NCBI GenBank assembly: GCA_035696165.1
Contig: DASRQX010000153.1
Span: 4,588-68,587 of the forward strand
Reading direction: 5' to 3'
Source: Palsa-883 sp035696165
GTDB lineage: Bacteria > Pseudomonadota > Alphaproteobacteria > Acetobacterales > Acetobacteraceae
Length of the DNA stretch: 64,000 nucleotides
In this document: one piece after another, positions 35,918-45,461 of the stretch
How the letters are laid out: each line of letters begins with the position of its first letter
How positions within the stretch are numbered: the stretch's first letter is position 1
The notes under the pieces: generated by a model
Told to the model about the DNA's origin: nothing
The model's input: only the letters and a program-made list of their open reading frames with translations
The model's database searches: none
Made by a program: the position numbers and the translations under genes

Positions 35918-36050
35918 GGGGTGGGGCAGCGTACGTCAATACTTTCTTCCGTTGATCTTATTTGGTTGGCTGTTGGACTTGCGGTGGGCGGCCGTCCGGC
36001 CAGTGGTGGAAGGCGCTTGTCCCCGGAACAAGTCCGGGGCAACGGTTTTC

Positions 36051-36082
36051 CGCCCTCCGTTGCAACGTTGCAACGGAGGGCG
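36051..36082 (-). terminator. Perfect inverted repeat after ligA, possible terminator
   Basis: Two perfect 15-base arms (cgccctccgttgcaa and its complement) around a two-base centre, starting 20 bases past the ligA stop at the end of the long minus-strand cluster. The position fits a transcription end, but there is no T-run after the stem, so it may be a protein-binding site or a repeat remnant instead. Confidence 0.45.
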
Positions 36083-36102
36083 CGACGGAGCGTTGTTTGA
36101 TT

Positions 36103-38184
36103 TCAGGCCAACCCAGCCAACTCGCGCCATTCGGCCTCGGTCAACGTGCGCACGCCTAGCTCAGCGGCGCGGCGGGCTTTCGATCCGGCATCGGCGCCCA
36201 GCACCACGAAATCCGTTTTCTTCGAAACGCTGTCGGTCACTTTCGCGCCCATCGCCTCGGCGCGTGCTTTTGCCTCGGGGCGCGTCATCGTCTCCAACGA
36301 GCCGGTAAACACGATCGTCTTGCCGGCCAGTTCACTGTCCGCGGTTTCCGCGCGGGCCACGTCCTCGATGGTCAGTTCGCGCGCCAGTTCGTCGAGCGTT
36401 TCCACATTGCGCGGCTCGGCGAAGAAGTCCGCGAGTTCCTCGGCGATCGCCGCGCCGATGCCCAGGATGCTGCCCAGCGCCTGGCGTTCCTCCGATCCGA
36501 CGGTGGTCGCCGCAAGCATCTGCGCCCGCCAATTTTCGTAACTACCGTAATGCCGCGCCAACAAGCGGGCATTCGCCTCGCCGATGCGGCGGATGCCCAG
36601 CGCGTAGATGAAGCGCGCCAGCGGAATGGTGCGCCTTGCCCCGATCGCGCGCGACAGGTTGCGCGCCGAGACCGCGCCCCAACCCTCGCGCGCCGCGATC
36701 TCGGCTTCGCGTGCCGGCAGCTTGAACAGGTCGGCAGGACCTTGCAGCCAGCCCTCGTCGTAGAACTCGCGGATCGTCTTTTCGCCCAACCCGTCGATGT
36801 CGAATGCCGGGCGCGAAACGAAATGGATCAGCCGTTCCACCCGCTGCGCGGCACAGATCAGTCCGCCGGTGCAGCGGCGCACCGCCTCGCCCGGCGGGCG
36901 CACCGCGTTGCTGCCGCAGACCGGGCAGGTTTCGGGGAACTTGTAAGCCTTCGCTCCCTTCGGACGGCGCTCGATCACCACCGACACGATCTGCGGGATC
37001 ACGTCGCCAGCGCGCTGAATGACCGCCGTGTCGCCGATATGAATGTCCTTGCGGGCGATCTCATCCTCGTTGTGCAGCGTGGCGTTCTGCACCAGCACGC
37101 CGCCGACATTCACCGGTTCAAGCCGCGCGACCGGCGTCAGCGCGCCGGTGCGGCCGACCTGGATATCGATGCCGCGCAGCACCGTCATCGCCTGCTCGGC
37201 GGGAAATTTCCAGGCGATCGCCCAGCGTGGCGCGCGGCCGACGAAGCCCAGCCGCCGCTGTAAGCCCAGGTCGTCGATCTTGTAGACCACGCCGTCGATG
37301 TCGTAGCCCAGGCCGGATCGTTCAACTGCCATCGCCTGCTGGAACGCGGCGGCCGCTTCCTGGTCCGGCAACTGCTTCGACAGCGGATTGACCGAGAAGC
37401 CCCAGTCGCTCAGTCGTTGCAGATAGTGCCAGTGGGTATCGGCAACGGGCTCGCTCGCCTCGCCCATCGCGTAGGCGAACAGCGACAGCGGCCGGCTGGC
37501 GGTGATCGCCGGATCGAGCTGGCGCAGGCTGCCGGCGGCGGCGTTGCGCGGATTGGCGAACAACCGCTGTTCCGCCTTTGCCTGCGCCTCATTCAGCGCC
37601 AGGAAATCCGCCTTGGTCATGAACACTTCGCCGCGGATCTCGATCAGCGCCGGCGCCTTGCCGCGCAACCGGTTCGGGATCGACTTGATCGTGCGCAGGT
37701 TCGCGGTGACGTCCTCGCCCTCGGTGCCGTCGCCGCGGGTGGCGCCGCGGACGAACCGCCCGATCTCGTAGGTCAAATTGATCGACAGGCCGTCGATCTT
37801 CGGTTCACCGACGCAGGCCAGCGGCGCATCCTTGGCCAGCCCAAGGAAGCGGCGGGCACGGACACAGAACTCGGCGAATTCCTCGGCGTCGAACGCGTTG
37901 TCCAGTGACAGCATCGGCACCAGGTGGCGCAGCTTGGCGAAGCCGGTCTCAGGTGCACCACCGACGCGGCGTGATGGCGAATCCGGCCGCACCAGATCGG
38001 GAAACCGCGCTTCGATCGCGCTGTTGCGCTGGCGCAATGCATCGTAGTCGGCGTCGCTGATCTCCGGCGCGTCGAGCGTGTGGTACTGCCGGTCGTGATG
38101 CGCAATCTCATGGGCCAGCCGCGCGAGTTCCGCCGCGGCCTGCGCCGGGTCTAATGCTTCGACCGCCGCCTCGGCAGCGCTCAT
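36103..38184 (-). CDS. ligA: NAD-dependent DNA ligase LigA
   Basis: 693 residues, full length. It seals nicks in DNA during replication and repair using NAD. The adenylated lysine is Lys129 in EPKIDGLS; an Ia domain with HDRQYHTLDAPEISDADYDALR precedes it. A four-Cys zinc finger begins at CPVCGS, then helix-hairpin-helix repeats and a C-terminal BRCT domain (ELAGKTIVFTGSLETMTR). It is the last gene of the cluster, ten bases after recN. Confidence 0.98.
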   Translation of the reverse strand: MSAAEAAVEALDPAQAAAELARLAHEIAHHDRQYHTLDAPEISDADYDALRQRNSAIEARFPDLVRPDSPSRRVGGAPETGFAKLRHLVPMLSLDNAFDAEEFAEFCVRARRFLGLAKDAPLACVGEPKIDGLSINLTYEIGRFVRGATRGDGTEGEDVTANLRTIKSIPNRLRGKAPALIEIRGEVFMTKADFLALNEAQAKAEQRLFANPRNAAAGSLRQLDPAITASRPLSLFAYAMGEASEPVADTHWHYLQRLSDWGFSVNPLSKQLPDQEAAAAFQQAMAVERSGLGYDIDGVVYKIDDLGLQRRLGFVGRAPRWAIAWKFPAEQAMTVLRGIDIQVGRTGALTPVARLEPVNVGGVLVQNATLHNEDEIARKDIHIGDTAVIQRAGDVIPQIVSVVIERRPKGAKAYKFPETCPVCGSNAVRPPGEAVRRCTGGLICAAQRVERLIHFVSRPAFDIDGLGEKTIREFYDEGWLQGPADLFKLPAREAEIAAREGWGAVSARNLSRAIGARRTIPLARFIYALGIRRIGEANARLLARHYGSYENWRAQMLAATTVGSEERQALGSILGIGAAIAEELADFFAEPRNVETLDELARELTIEDVARAETADSELAGKTIVFTGSLETMTRPEAKARAEAMGAKVTDSVSKKTDFVVLGADAGSKARRAAELGVRTLTEAEWRELAGLA

Positions 38185-38194
38185 GCCGCCACAC

Positions 38195-39898
38195 TCATGC
38201 AGGAGCCCCCAGCAGATCGTCGGCCGCCGCCCGTGCGGCGGCCGTTACCGTCTCGCCGGCCAGCATGCGCGCGATCTCCTCGCGCCGCTGCGCGCCGTCC
38301 AGCGTATCCACGGACGTTGCCGCACGCCCGCGCGCGGTGGCCTTGGCGACGCGCAGATGCACCGCGCCACGCGCCGCGACCTGGGGCGAGTGGGTCACCA
38401 CCAGGACCTGGACCTGCGATGCGACGCGCGACAGCCGCTCGCCCACGGCCGCTGCGGTGGCGCCGCCGACGCCGGAATCGACCTCATCGAACACCAGGGT
38501 CGGCACGATCGAGCCGATGTGCAGCACGACCTTCAGGGCCAGCATCAACCGCGACAACTCGCCGCCGGAGGCGATGCGCGCCAGAGGCCCCGGCTCCTGC
38601 CCCGGGTTGGTGGCGATCAGGAAACGCACCTGGTCGGCGCCGAGCGCGCCCCATTCCGGCTCCGCCAGCCCGACCACCTGCGCGTGGAAGCGTGCCTTGT
38701 CCAACCGCAGCGGCGGCAATTCCTTGGCCACCGCGCGATCCAGCCGCAGCGCTGCGGCGCGACGGGAAGCGGTCAGCGATGTGGCGGCATCGATATAGGC
38801 GGCGCGGGCGGCAGCGCAGGTCCGTTCCAATTCCGTAACCTCCGCGGCACCGGTTTCCAGTGCCGCCAGCCGAGCCGCCAGGGTATCGAGCAGCGAGGGC
38901 AGCTCGTTCACCGTCACGGCGTGCTTGCGCGCGGCGGCGCGCAGCGCGAACAACCGCTCCTCCGTGCGTTCCAACAGGCGCGGATCGGCGTCCGCCTCCG
39001 CCGCCAGCCGGGCCAACAACGTTTCGGCCTCGGCGAGCGCTTCCCCTGCCCGCTCCAGCGCGGCGGTGGCGGCGGCGGCCGGTTTGTCGGCTTCGTTCTG
39101 GCCCGGACCGATCAATCGTTGCAACGTACGAGCGGCGGCACGCAGCGCTGCGGCCGGGCCGGCACCGCGCCGGTCACGCCCGCCGGACGCCGGCGTCAGT
39201 TCGGCCAGCGCGCCGGCGATCGCCTCGGCCCGGCGTTCGCCCTGTTGCAGGCGCTGGCGCTCGGAAGCCAGGCGGTCCTCTTCGTCGGCCATCGGGGCCA
39301 GCCGGGCGAGTTCGTCCACCGCGTGGCGCAGCCATTCCTCATCGCGTTTTGCCGCCTCGATCTGCTCGCGCGCCGCCGCCAGCGCAACCAGGGCCGCACG
39401 CCACTCGCGCCAGGTCGCCGCCGCGGCCTGGCGCAGCGCCGGGGCGACGCCGAACGCATCGAGCAGCGCGCCGTGGCTTGCCGGGTCGGCCAGGCCCATC
39501 TGTTCGTGCTGGCCTTGCACCTCGACCAGCATGGCGCCGGCACGACGCAGCAGCGCCACGCCCACGGGCTGGTCGTTGAGAAATGCGCGCGACCGGCCAT
39601 CGCGGCTCAGCACGCGGCGCAGCACGATCTCGTCTTCGTCGGCCAGTCCCTGGTCGGCCAACAGGGCGGCGATCGGATGCCCGGCCGGCGGCGCGAAACA
39701 CGCGGTCACGCTGGCCTGCTCGACGCCGACGCGCACCAACCCGGCCTCGGCCCGCGCGCCGAGGGCCAGGCCGAGACTGTCCAGCAGAATGGATTTTCCG
39801 GCGCCGGTCTCGCCGGTCAGCACGGTCAGGCCGGGCCCGAAACCAAGGTCCAGCCGCTCGATCAGCACCACATCGCGAATCGACAGCGCGGTCAGCAT
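38195..39898 (-). CDS. recN: DNA repair protein RecN
   Basis: 567 residues, an SMC-like ATPase for double-strand break repair. Walker A is GETGAGKS at 29-36, with the coiled-coil region in the middle rich in Ala/Glu/Arg, and the C-terminal signature and Walker B parts SGGELSRLMLALKV and LVFDEVDSGVGG. The start is the ATG at 39898; the frame extends upstream without family support. It lies between bamD and ligA, a common alphaproteobacterial order. Confidence 0.97.
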   Translation of the reverse strand: MLTALSIRDVVLIERLDLGFGPGLTVLTGETGAGKSILLDSLGLALGARAEAGLVRVGVEQASVTACFAPPAGHPIAALLADQGLADEDEIVLRRVLSRDGRSRAFLNDQPVGVALLRRAGAMLVEVQGQHEQMGLADPASHGALLDAFGVAPALRQAAAATWREWRAALVALAAAREQIEAAKRDEEWLRHAVDELARLAPMADEEDRLASERQRLQQGERRAEAIAGALAELTPASGGRDRRGAGPAAALRAAARTLQRLIGPGQNEADKPAAAATAALERAGEALAEAETLLARLAAEADADPRLLERTEERLFALRAAARKHAVTVNELPSLLDTLAARLAALETGAAEVTELERTCAAARAAYIDAATSLTASRRAAALRLDRAVAKELPPLRLDKARFHAQVVGLAEPEWGALGADQVRFLIATNPGQEPGPLARIASGGELSRLMLALKVVLHIGSIVPTLVFDEVDSGVGGATAAAVGERLSRVASQVQVLVVTHSPQVAARGAVHLRVAKATARGRAATSVDTLDGAQRREEIARMLAGETVTAAARAAADDLLGAPA

Positions 39899-39920
39899 GC
39901 CGACCGGTCCGGTTCCGGTA

Positions 39921-40826
39921 TCAGAATATCCGATGCCAGGTGCGCGAGAAGATGTTCTCGCCGCTGCCCACATCGCTGGGTACCGGCGCGCCTTGCACCA
40001 GGCCGACGTCGTGCAACTGGTCGTAGGTATCGGCGTACCATCGATTGCCGGGATAGTTGAAGCCCAGCACCGCGGCGGTCCGCTTCGCCTCGTCCTTCAA
40101 GCCGAGGATCAGGTAGATTTCGACCAGCCGATGCAGCGCCTCCGGCACCTGGTTGGTGGTCTGGTAGTTGTCCACCACGCGCTGGAACCGGCCGATCGCG
40201 GAGGTATACATGTGCTGGTCCTCGTACCAGCGGCCGATTTCCATCTCCTTGCCGGCGAGGTGGTCGTTGCACAGGTCGATTTTCAGTTTCGCGTCACGCG
40301 CGTAGGTGGTGCCGGGGAAGCGGGTCACCACCTCCTGCAACGCCGTCATCGCGTCCGCCGTGCCCTTCTGGTCGCGCGAGATATCGACGATCTGTTCGTA
40401 ATAGCACAGTGCCCGCAAGTAATAGGCGTAGGCGATGTCGCGACTCGCGGGATGCAACTGGATGTAGCGGTTCAGCGCGGTGAGCGCGTCGGTGTAGTGG
40501 TTCTGCAGGTACTGGGCGTAGCCGGCCATAAGCTGGGCGCTCGGCGCCCAGGTGGAGAACGGATAGTTCTGCTCGACCAGGTTGAACTGGTCGATCGCCG
40601 AGGAATAGCGCCTGGCGTTCAGCGCATCGATGCCATTGTTGTAGAGGGTCTCGACTGGCTGCGGCGGGCCTTTGGCCTTCGCGTCATCGTCTTCGTTGCT
40701 GGAACCGCAGGCGCCGAGCAGCGGCAGCAGCAGAATCGTGCCGAGCGCGAGACGCCGGAGCAGGCTGCCCGGTGTGGGGCGCCGGGTAGCGCGGCGGTCA
40801 GTGGCGGGGAGAGCGGGCAATGTCAT
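39921..40826 (-). CDS. bamD: Outer-membrane assembly lipoprotein BamD
   Basis: 301 residues. It has a signal peptide with lipobox LLGAC (Cys40) and then TPR repeats. BamD is the essential lipoprotein partner of BamA in inserting beta-barrel proteins into the outer membrane. The repeats show TLYNNGIDALNARRYSSAIDQF and YYEQIVDISRDQKGTADAMTAL. It follows lpxC by 110 bases. Confidence 0.95.
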   Translation of the reverse strand: MTLPALPATDRRATRRPTPGSLLRRLALGTILLLPLLGACGSSNEDDDAKAKGPPQPVETLYNNGIDALNARRYSSAIDQFNLVEQNYPFSTWAPSAQLMAGYAQYLQNHYTDALTALNRYIQLHPASRDIAYAYYLRALCYYEQIVDISRDQKGTADAMTALQEVVTRFPGTTYARDAKLKIDLCNDHLAGKEMEIGRWYEDQHMYTSAIGRFQRVVDNYQTTNQVPEALHRLVEIYLILGLKDEAKRTAAVLGFNYPGNRWYADTYDQLHDVGLVQGAPVPSDVGSGENIFSRTWHRIF

Positions 40827-40936
40827 GGGCGCTGTTTATAGCATGCGGGCGCCCTACGCGAAGGGGCGCGGGGCGACGTAGTAGGCACGATTGGGCGACG
40901 CGGACGCAATTTCGCCCGCCCGCCGGGGCGAAGCGG

Positions 40937-42001
40937 TCAGGCCGCTACCCGGACCGGCACGTCGGTGACCATGCGCCAGGCCGACGCATCAGCCAGCAGG
41001 GCACGCAGTAGCCGGTTGTTCAGCCCATGGCCGGAACGGTGCGCGGTGAAGCTGGCAGCCAGCGGGGCGCCGGCCAGCGCCAGATCGCCCACCGCGTCCA
41101 GTAGCTTGTGGCGCACGAATTCGTCGTGCATCCGCAGGCCGCCCGGGTTGAGCACCCGTGCCGCGTCCACGACCACCGCGTTTTCCAGGCTGCCGCCGCG
41201 TGCCATGCCGGCCGCGCGCAGCCGGTCGATGTCCTCGGCCAGGGCGAAGGTTCGCGCGCGGGACAGTTCCTGACGGAAGCTGTCGGGGGTGAGACGCAGG
41301 GACAGTGCCTGGTGGCCGATGGCCGCCGCGGCGAACTCGATTGACATCGCCAGGTCCAGGCCGTCGTGGGTCGGGCGCGCTGGGCCCAGCTCGGCGAAGG
41401 CATCGCCGTCGCTCACACGGACCGCGCGCAACACCTGTATGGCGCGGCGCGGCGCGTCCTGGATCGCGGTTCCGGCGCAATCGATCAGGAACACGAGATG
41501 GGCGGCCGAGCCGTCGAGCACCGGAACCTCCGGGCCATCGACCTCGATCAGCGCGTTGTCGATGCCGCAACCCGTCAGCGCGGCCATGACGTGCTCGACG
41601 GTGCTGACCCGGACCGTCGGGTCGGCGGGATCGGCGAGAACGGTGGCGAGCCTGGTGTCGACGACATGGTCGAAGCGGGCCGGGATGTCGTGGCCCGGAT
41701 CGGCGGGGCCCGGGCCGGGATGGCCCGGATCGGCTGAGCCCGGACCGGCTGAGCCCGGACCGGGGGGCCCGAGATCGGTGCGGCGAAACACGATGCCGTG
41801 GTTGGGTGCCGCAGGATGCAGCGCCATCTTCACGCGGCGCCCGCTATGCAGTCCGATTCCGACGCAGTCGATCGAGGTATTCAGCGTGCGCTGGGAGGCA
41901 ACTCGAAATGAGGCCATCCCAGCCGGAACGCCGATGGGGTTTCCCTTGGGATTCCCCACGGCGGTCCCTTGGGGGGACAAAGCGTGCTGCATACCATCCA
42001 T
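40937..42001 (-). CDS. lpxC: UDP-3-O-acyl-N-acetylglucosamine deacetylase LpxC
   Basis: 354 residues from the ATG at 42001. It does the committed step of lipid A synthesis, a zinc deacetylation. Zinc ligands: His in STVEH, His and Asp in HKLLDAVGD; the general His is in HRSGHGLNN. The family normally begins at RTLNTSIDCVGIGLHSG, which would put the start at 41917. But the ATG at 42001 has AGGGGAAG upstream, while 41917 has none, so an extra 28 residues made of xPxG units may be translated. A second odd feature is a Pro/Gly insert of five-residue repeats (PGSAG, PGSAD, PGHPG) after the VFRRTDL strand. Confidence 0.95.
   Translation of the reverse strand: MDGMQHALSPQGTAVGNPKGNPIGVPAGMASFRVASQRTLNTSIDCVGIGLHSGRRVKMALHPAAPNHGIVFRRTDLGPPGPGSAGPGSADPGHPGPGPADPGHDIPARFDHVVDTRLATVLADPADPTVRVSTVEHVMAALTGCGIDNALIEVDGPEVPVLDGSAAHLVFLIDCAGTAIQDAPRRAIQVLRAVRVSDGDAFAELGPARPTHDGLDLAMSIEFAAAAIGHQALSLRLTPDSFRQELSRARTFALAEDIDRLRAAGMARGGSLENAVVVDAARVLNPGGLRMHDEFVRHKLLDAVGDLALAGAPLAASFTAHRSGHGLNNRLLRALLADASAWRMVTDVPVRVAA
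41696..41770. repeat. Five 15-base repeats inside lpxC
   Basis: Units such as cggaccggctgagcc repeat five times with exact period and encode a Pro/Gly-rich surface loop that the usual LpxC does not have at this point. Confidence 0.9.
41918..41977. repeat. Degenerate 12-base repeats in the lpxC leader
   Basis: Five 12-base steps in frame with lpxC read as SPQG, TAVG, NPKG, NPIG, VPAG. They are either untranslated leader or an N-terminal extension of LpxC. Confidence 0.6.
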
Positions 42002-42194
42002 CGCGTCGCTTCCCCTGCAGCCCACGGCCGCATCCGAGACCGACTTGCGACCGAGGACAACCTACTCAGCCCCTGCCACCCCTGGCCAGTCAATGATTGT
42101 TGCGCAGTATTTCCGTATAACTCTTTGTTCTTGCAACAATTCGATCACGAGCCAGGGGGTGAACCAGCGCGGCGAACCAGGGGCCAAGTGACCG

Positions 42195-43934
42195 CTAGCG
42201 CCGCGGTGGCGCCGCCGCACCCGAGGTCTGGCGCAGCAGGAATTTCGGAATGCCGATCCCGATGTCCTCTGCGGTGGTCTGCCGGACCGTGGGACGCATC
42301 TGCTCGCCGGCGGGCGGCTCATGCGCCACCGGGGCGGCCGGCGACGGGTGAATATCGGGCTCCGCGGCCTGGCGGAAGCCGAACACACCCGTGACCCGGC
42401 CAAACAGCGAACGCGCGACTTCGGTGCTCGGCACATGCGAGGTCGGCGCGCGGCTGGCCGGGGCGGCGGGCTGTGCCGGCGCGAACAGACCACTGGGCTG
42501 GCCGCGCGCGGTGCGCGGTGGCGCGTTCAGTGAGTGCGACGAAGCTGACTGCGTGGCGGATGATGGCGCGGCAAGCGGCGCAGTCGTGCCAAGTGATGGA
42601 GCGGCCGGCTGGCGGGGCGCCGCGTGTTCGGCCATCGGTGCCAGGGTCGGTTCGACGCGCTGCGGAGCGGCGTCATGCCCCATCAGCGGATCCTGCATGA
42701 GCGCCGGGTCGCCCGACGCGCCGGGATCCATCGGCTCCGCCGCGAACTGTTCCGAGGCTGTGGAGCGCAACTGCGCAACCGGCGCGGTCGTCGGTGTGAA
42801 GCCGGCCTGGATATGACCGGTTTGGGTATATCCGGCTTGGCCATACCCCGCCTGGGCCGCGCCGGCGGGCAGGTATCCGCCCTCGCGCTGCATCGGCGGG
42901 ATGAGCATGTGGTCCTCGCCGCCAACCACTTTCAACCGCGGCGGCTGCACCTGCTGCCCCGGCTGCGTGTCGATGCCGGTGGCGACCACCGAGACACGGA
43001 TCTTGCCCTGCAACGACTCGTCGATCGCCGAGCCGAAGATGATTTCCGCCTCGTCATCCACTTCCTCACGGATGCGGTTGGCCGCCTGGTCGACCTCGTA
43101 CAACGTCAGGTCGTCGCCGCCGGTGATGTTGATCAGCAGGCCGCGCGCGCCGGACATCGAGGTGTCTTCGAGCAGCGGATTGTTGATCGCCGCCTCGGCG
43201 GCACGGATGGCGCGGTTGTCGCCCTCGGCTTCGCCGGTGCCCATCATCGCCTTGCCCATCGCAGCCATCACCGTGCGGATGTCGGCGAAGTCCAGGTTGA
43301 CCAGGCCGGGCGCCATCATCAGGTCGGTGACGCCGCGGACGCCCATGTACAGCACCTGGTCGGCCATCTTGAACGCATCGCGCCAGGTGGTGCGCTCGGT
43401 CGCCATGCGGAACAGGTTCTGGTTCGGGATGACAATCAGCGTGTCGACGTAGTGCTGCAATTCCTCGATGCCGGTCTCGGCGGCGCGCTGGCGGCGCTTG
43501 CCCTCGAAGTCGAACGGTCGCGTTACGACGCCGACCGTCAGGATGCCGCGCTCCTTGGCCATGCGCGCGATCACCGGTGCCGCGCCGGTGCCGGTGCCGC
43601 CGCCCATGCCGGCGGTGATGAACAGCATGTGCGCGCCGTCGAGTTGGCGCATCAGCTCGTCCGCCGCTTCTTCCGCGGCGGCACGGCCGATCTCCGGCTT
43701 GGCGCCGGCGCCGAGGCCCTGCGTGATATGTGGGCCAAGCTGGATGCGCCGATCCGCCCGGCTGTGCATCAACTGCTGCGCGTCGGTGTTCGCGACGATG
43801 AACTCCACGCCCTGCAGGTTGCCGGCGATCATATTGTCGACCGCGTTGGTTCCACCGCCGCCGACACCGATGACGGTGATGCGGGGCGTGAAGTCGGTGT
43901 GCGTGGGTTGCACCACGGTGAGATTCAGGGTCAT
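42195..43934 (-). CDS. ftsZ: Cell division protein FtsZ
   Basis: 579 residues, long even for an alphaproteobacterium (E. coli has 383). FtsZ is the tubulin-like GTPase that makes the division ring. The GTP site shows GVGGGGTNAVDNMI and the tubulin signature GGGTGTGAAPVIA; the synergy loop is NLDFADIRTVM. After residue ~320 comes a long Pro/Ala/Gln linker with a 15-base repeat block, and near the end the conserved partner-binding peptide GIPKFLLRQ, followed by ten more residues. It sits in dcw order between ftsA and lpxC. Confidence 0.98.
   Translation of the reverse strand: MTLNLTVVQPTHTDFTPRITVIGVGGGGTNAVDNMIAGNLQGVEFIVANTDAQQLMHSRADRRIQLGPHITQGLGAGAKPEIGRAAAEEAADELMRQLDGAHMLFITAGMGGGTGTGAAPVIARMAKERGILTVGVVTRPFDFEGKRRQRAAETGIEELQHYVDTLIVIPNQNLFRMATERTTWRDAFKMADQVLYMGVRGVTDLMMAPGLVNLDFADIRTVMAAMGKAMMGTGEAEGDNRAIRAAEAAINNPLLEDTSMSGARGLLINITGGDDLTLYEVDQAANRIREEVDDEAEIIFGSAIDESLQGKIRVSVVATGIDTQPGQQVQPPRLKVVGGEDHMLIPPMQREGGYLPAGAAQAGYGQAGYTQTGHIQAGFTPTTAPVAQLRSTASEQFAAEPMDPGASGDPALMQDPLMGHDAAPQRVEPTLAPMAEHAAPRQPAAPSLGTTAPLAAPSSATQSASSHSLNAPPRTARGQPSGLFAPAQPAAPASRAPTSHVPSTEVARSLFGRVTGVFGFRQAAEPDIHPSPAAPVAHEPPAGEQMRPTVRQTTAEDIGIGIPKFLLRQTSGAAAPPRR
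42801..42860. repeat. Four 15-base repeats in the ftsZ linker
   Basis: Four in-register units encode QAGYG-, QAGYT-, QTGHI- and QAGF-like peptides in the unstructured FtsZ C-terminal linker. Confidence 0.85.
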
Positions 43935-44079
43935 GCGATCTTCTCCCCCAAGAGCTTCGATTCGGTGAAGTGGTGGTTGCGCGGTGCCGGAGATTTTATT
44001 TGGCAGTCTCGCGCGGCGCGGTCTGGCCAGCGCGCGCAGCGATGAGAACCGCGAGTGCGGCGATGAGGAACCTGCGGCA

Positions 44080-45393
44080 TCAGAAGCGCTCCTTCAGGTA
44101 TCTGATGAGCCGGCGGAACGGTCCCGTCGGCGTGTCTGGATCGAGGTCGATGTCCTGCAGTGTGCGGCCGGCCCCGGCGGCCCAGGCCAGCAAGCCCGCC
44201 GCGGTGGCGAAGGCCGGACCCGAGGCACTGTCGGGCAGCCCGCGCAACGCGAACGGTCTGCCGAGTCGCACCGGCTTGTTCAGCATGTGCGCCGCCATCT
44301 CGCGCACGCCGGCCAGCTGGCAGGCGCCGCCGGTCAGCACGATGCGCGCGCCCATTGCGCGGGTTAGCCCGGCGGATTCGAGCCGGTCGTGCACCAATTG
44401 GAAGATCTCCTCGACGCGCGGGCGGACGACGTTCACCACCATGCTGCGCGGCACCTTGGCGAACTGGTGCTCGTCCTCGCCGACCAGCGGCACGGTCAGG
44501 AACTCGCGCTCGTCGTCGGCGCAGGACTGCGCGTTGCCGTGCAGCGTTTTCATTCGTTCCGCGTGCGCCACGGTGGTGACCAGTTCGCGCGCCAGGTCGC
44601 TGGTGATGTGCATGCCGCCGATCGGCAGTTGCGCGGTGTGCAGCAACTGGCCCTCGGCGAACACCGCGACACCGGTGGTGCCGCCGCCCATGTCGATGAC
44701 GGTGGCCCCCATATCGCGCTCATCTTCCACCAGCGTGGCGAGGCCGGCCGCCATCGGCGCCGACACCACCTCGGCGATGTCCAGGTCGCAGCGCGCGATG
44801 CAGGCGCCCAGCGTGCGCAGCGCCGATGCCGCCGCATCGACGATGTGCAGCCGCGCCGTCAGGGTCGAGCAATACAGCCCGCGCGGGTCTGCGACATGGT
44901 CGGTGGTGTCGACCATGAAGGACAGCGGCAGGGAGTGGAGCACTTCACGGCCTTCGGATTCCGAGCGGTCGCGCGCCTCGATCATCACGCGGCGGATATC
45001 CTGGTTGACCACGACGCGTCCGCCGGCGGCGGCATTGCCGATCGGCCACTGCACGTTGAACAGCCGCGAGTCAGGCTGGCCGCAGGACAGGTTCACGGTG
45101 ACGGCGCGCAGCCTCGTGTCGGCCATGTCCTCGGCCTGGCCGACCGCGGCGCGGATGGCGCGCTCGGCGTCCTCGATATCAACGATTCCGCCCGCGCGCA
45201 CGCCGCGGCCGCGCTGCCAGCCGAAGCCGAGCACGCGCAGGGATCCGTCGCTTTCGGTGCGTCCGATCAGGCAGGCCACCTTGGTGGTGCCGATGTCCAA
45301 CACGCCGAACGGACCCGCACGGTGGTGGCGGGACCGCGAGGGCTCCTCGGGCTCGCTTTTGGGCGGCAGCAGCCGGCGCGACATGTCGTTCAT
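44080..45393 (-). CDS. ftsA: Cell division protein FtsA
   Basis: 437 residues, an actin-like ATPase that ties FtsZ to the membrane. The phosphate-1 motif is LDIGTTKVACLIGR, the phosphate-2 motif VIDMGGGTTGVAVF; near the C-terminus ARIVLTGGACQLAGV gives the adenosine motif. The last residues (PFRRLIRYLKERF) form the amphipathic membrane helix. Start ATG at 45393. About 208 bases separate it from ftsQ; these contain palindromic copy 4. Confidence 0.97.
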   Translation of the reverse strand: MNDMSRRLLPPKSEPEEPSRSRHHRAGPFGVLDIGTTKVACLIGRTESDGSLRVLGFGWQRGRGVRAGGIVDIEDAERAIRAAVGQAEDMADTRLRAVTVNLSCGQPDSRLFNVQWPIGNAAAGGRVVVNQDIRRVMIEARDRSESEGREVLHSLPLSFMVDTTDHVADPRGLYCSTLTARLHIVDAAASALRTLGACIARCDLDIAEVVSAPMAAGLATLVEDERDMGATVIDMGGGTTGVAVFAEGQLLHTAQLPIGGMHITSDLARELVTTVAHAERMKTLHGNAQSCADDEREFLTVPLVGEDEHQFAKVPRSMVVNVVRPRVEEIFQLVHDRLESAGLTRAMGARIVLTGGACQLAGVREMAAHMLNKPVRLGRPFALRGLPDSASGPAFATAAGLLAWAAGAGRTLQDIDLDPDTPTGPFRRLIRYLKERF

Positions 45394-45461
45394 GGCGGCG
45401 CCCCGCGTGGGGGCCGTGCGGCAACCGCCGAGTCGGTTGACAGCGCACGGATCCATCCCCC

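Larger units (their letters stand above)
35607..36102. other. Gene-free region between the IS110 remnant and ligA
   Basis: About 500 bases without a convincing gene. It holds the leader end of the IS110 remnant, a short copy of the interspersed palindrome at 35888, a small palindrome ccccggaacaagtccgggg near 36020, and the strong inverted repeat at 36051-36082. An 86-codon frame across it is made of these repeats and is not believable as protein. Confidence 0.75.

Noticed and set aside
35840..36100. 86-codon plus-strand frame before ligA
   Set aside because: It is composed of palindromic repeats, and no plausible ribosome site or motif was found.
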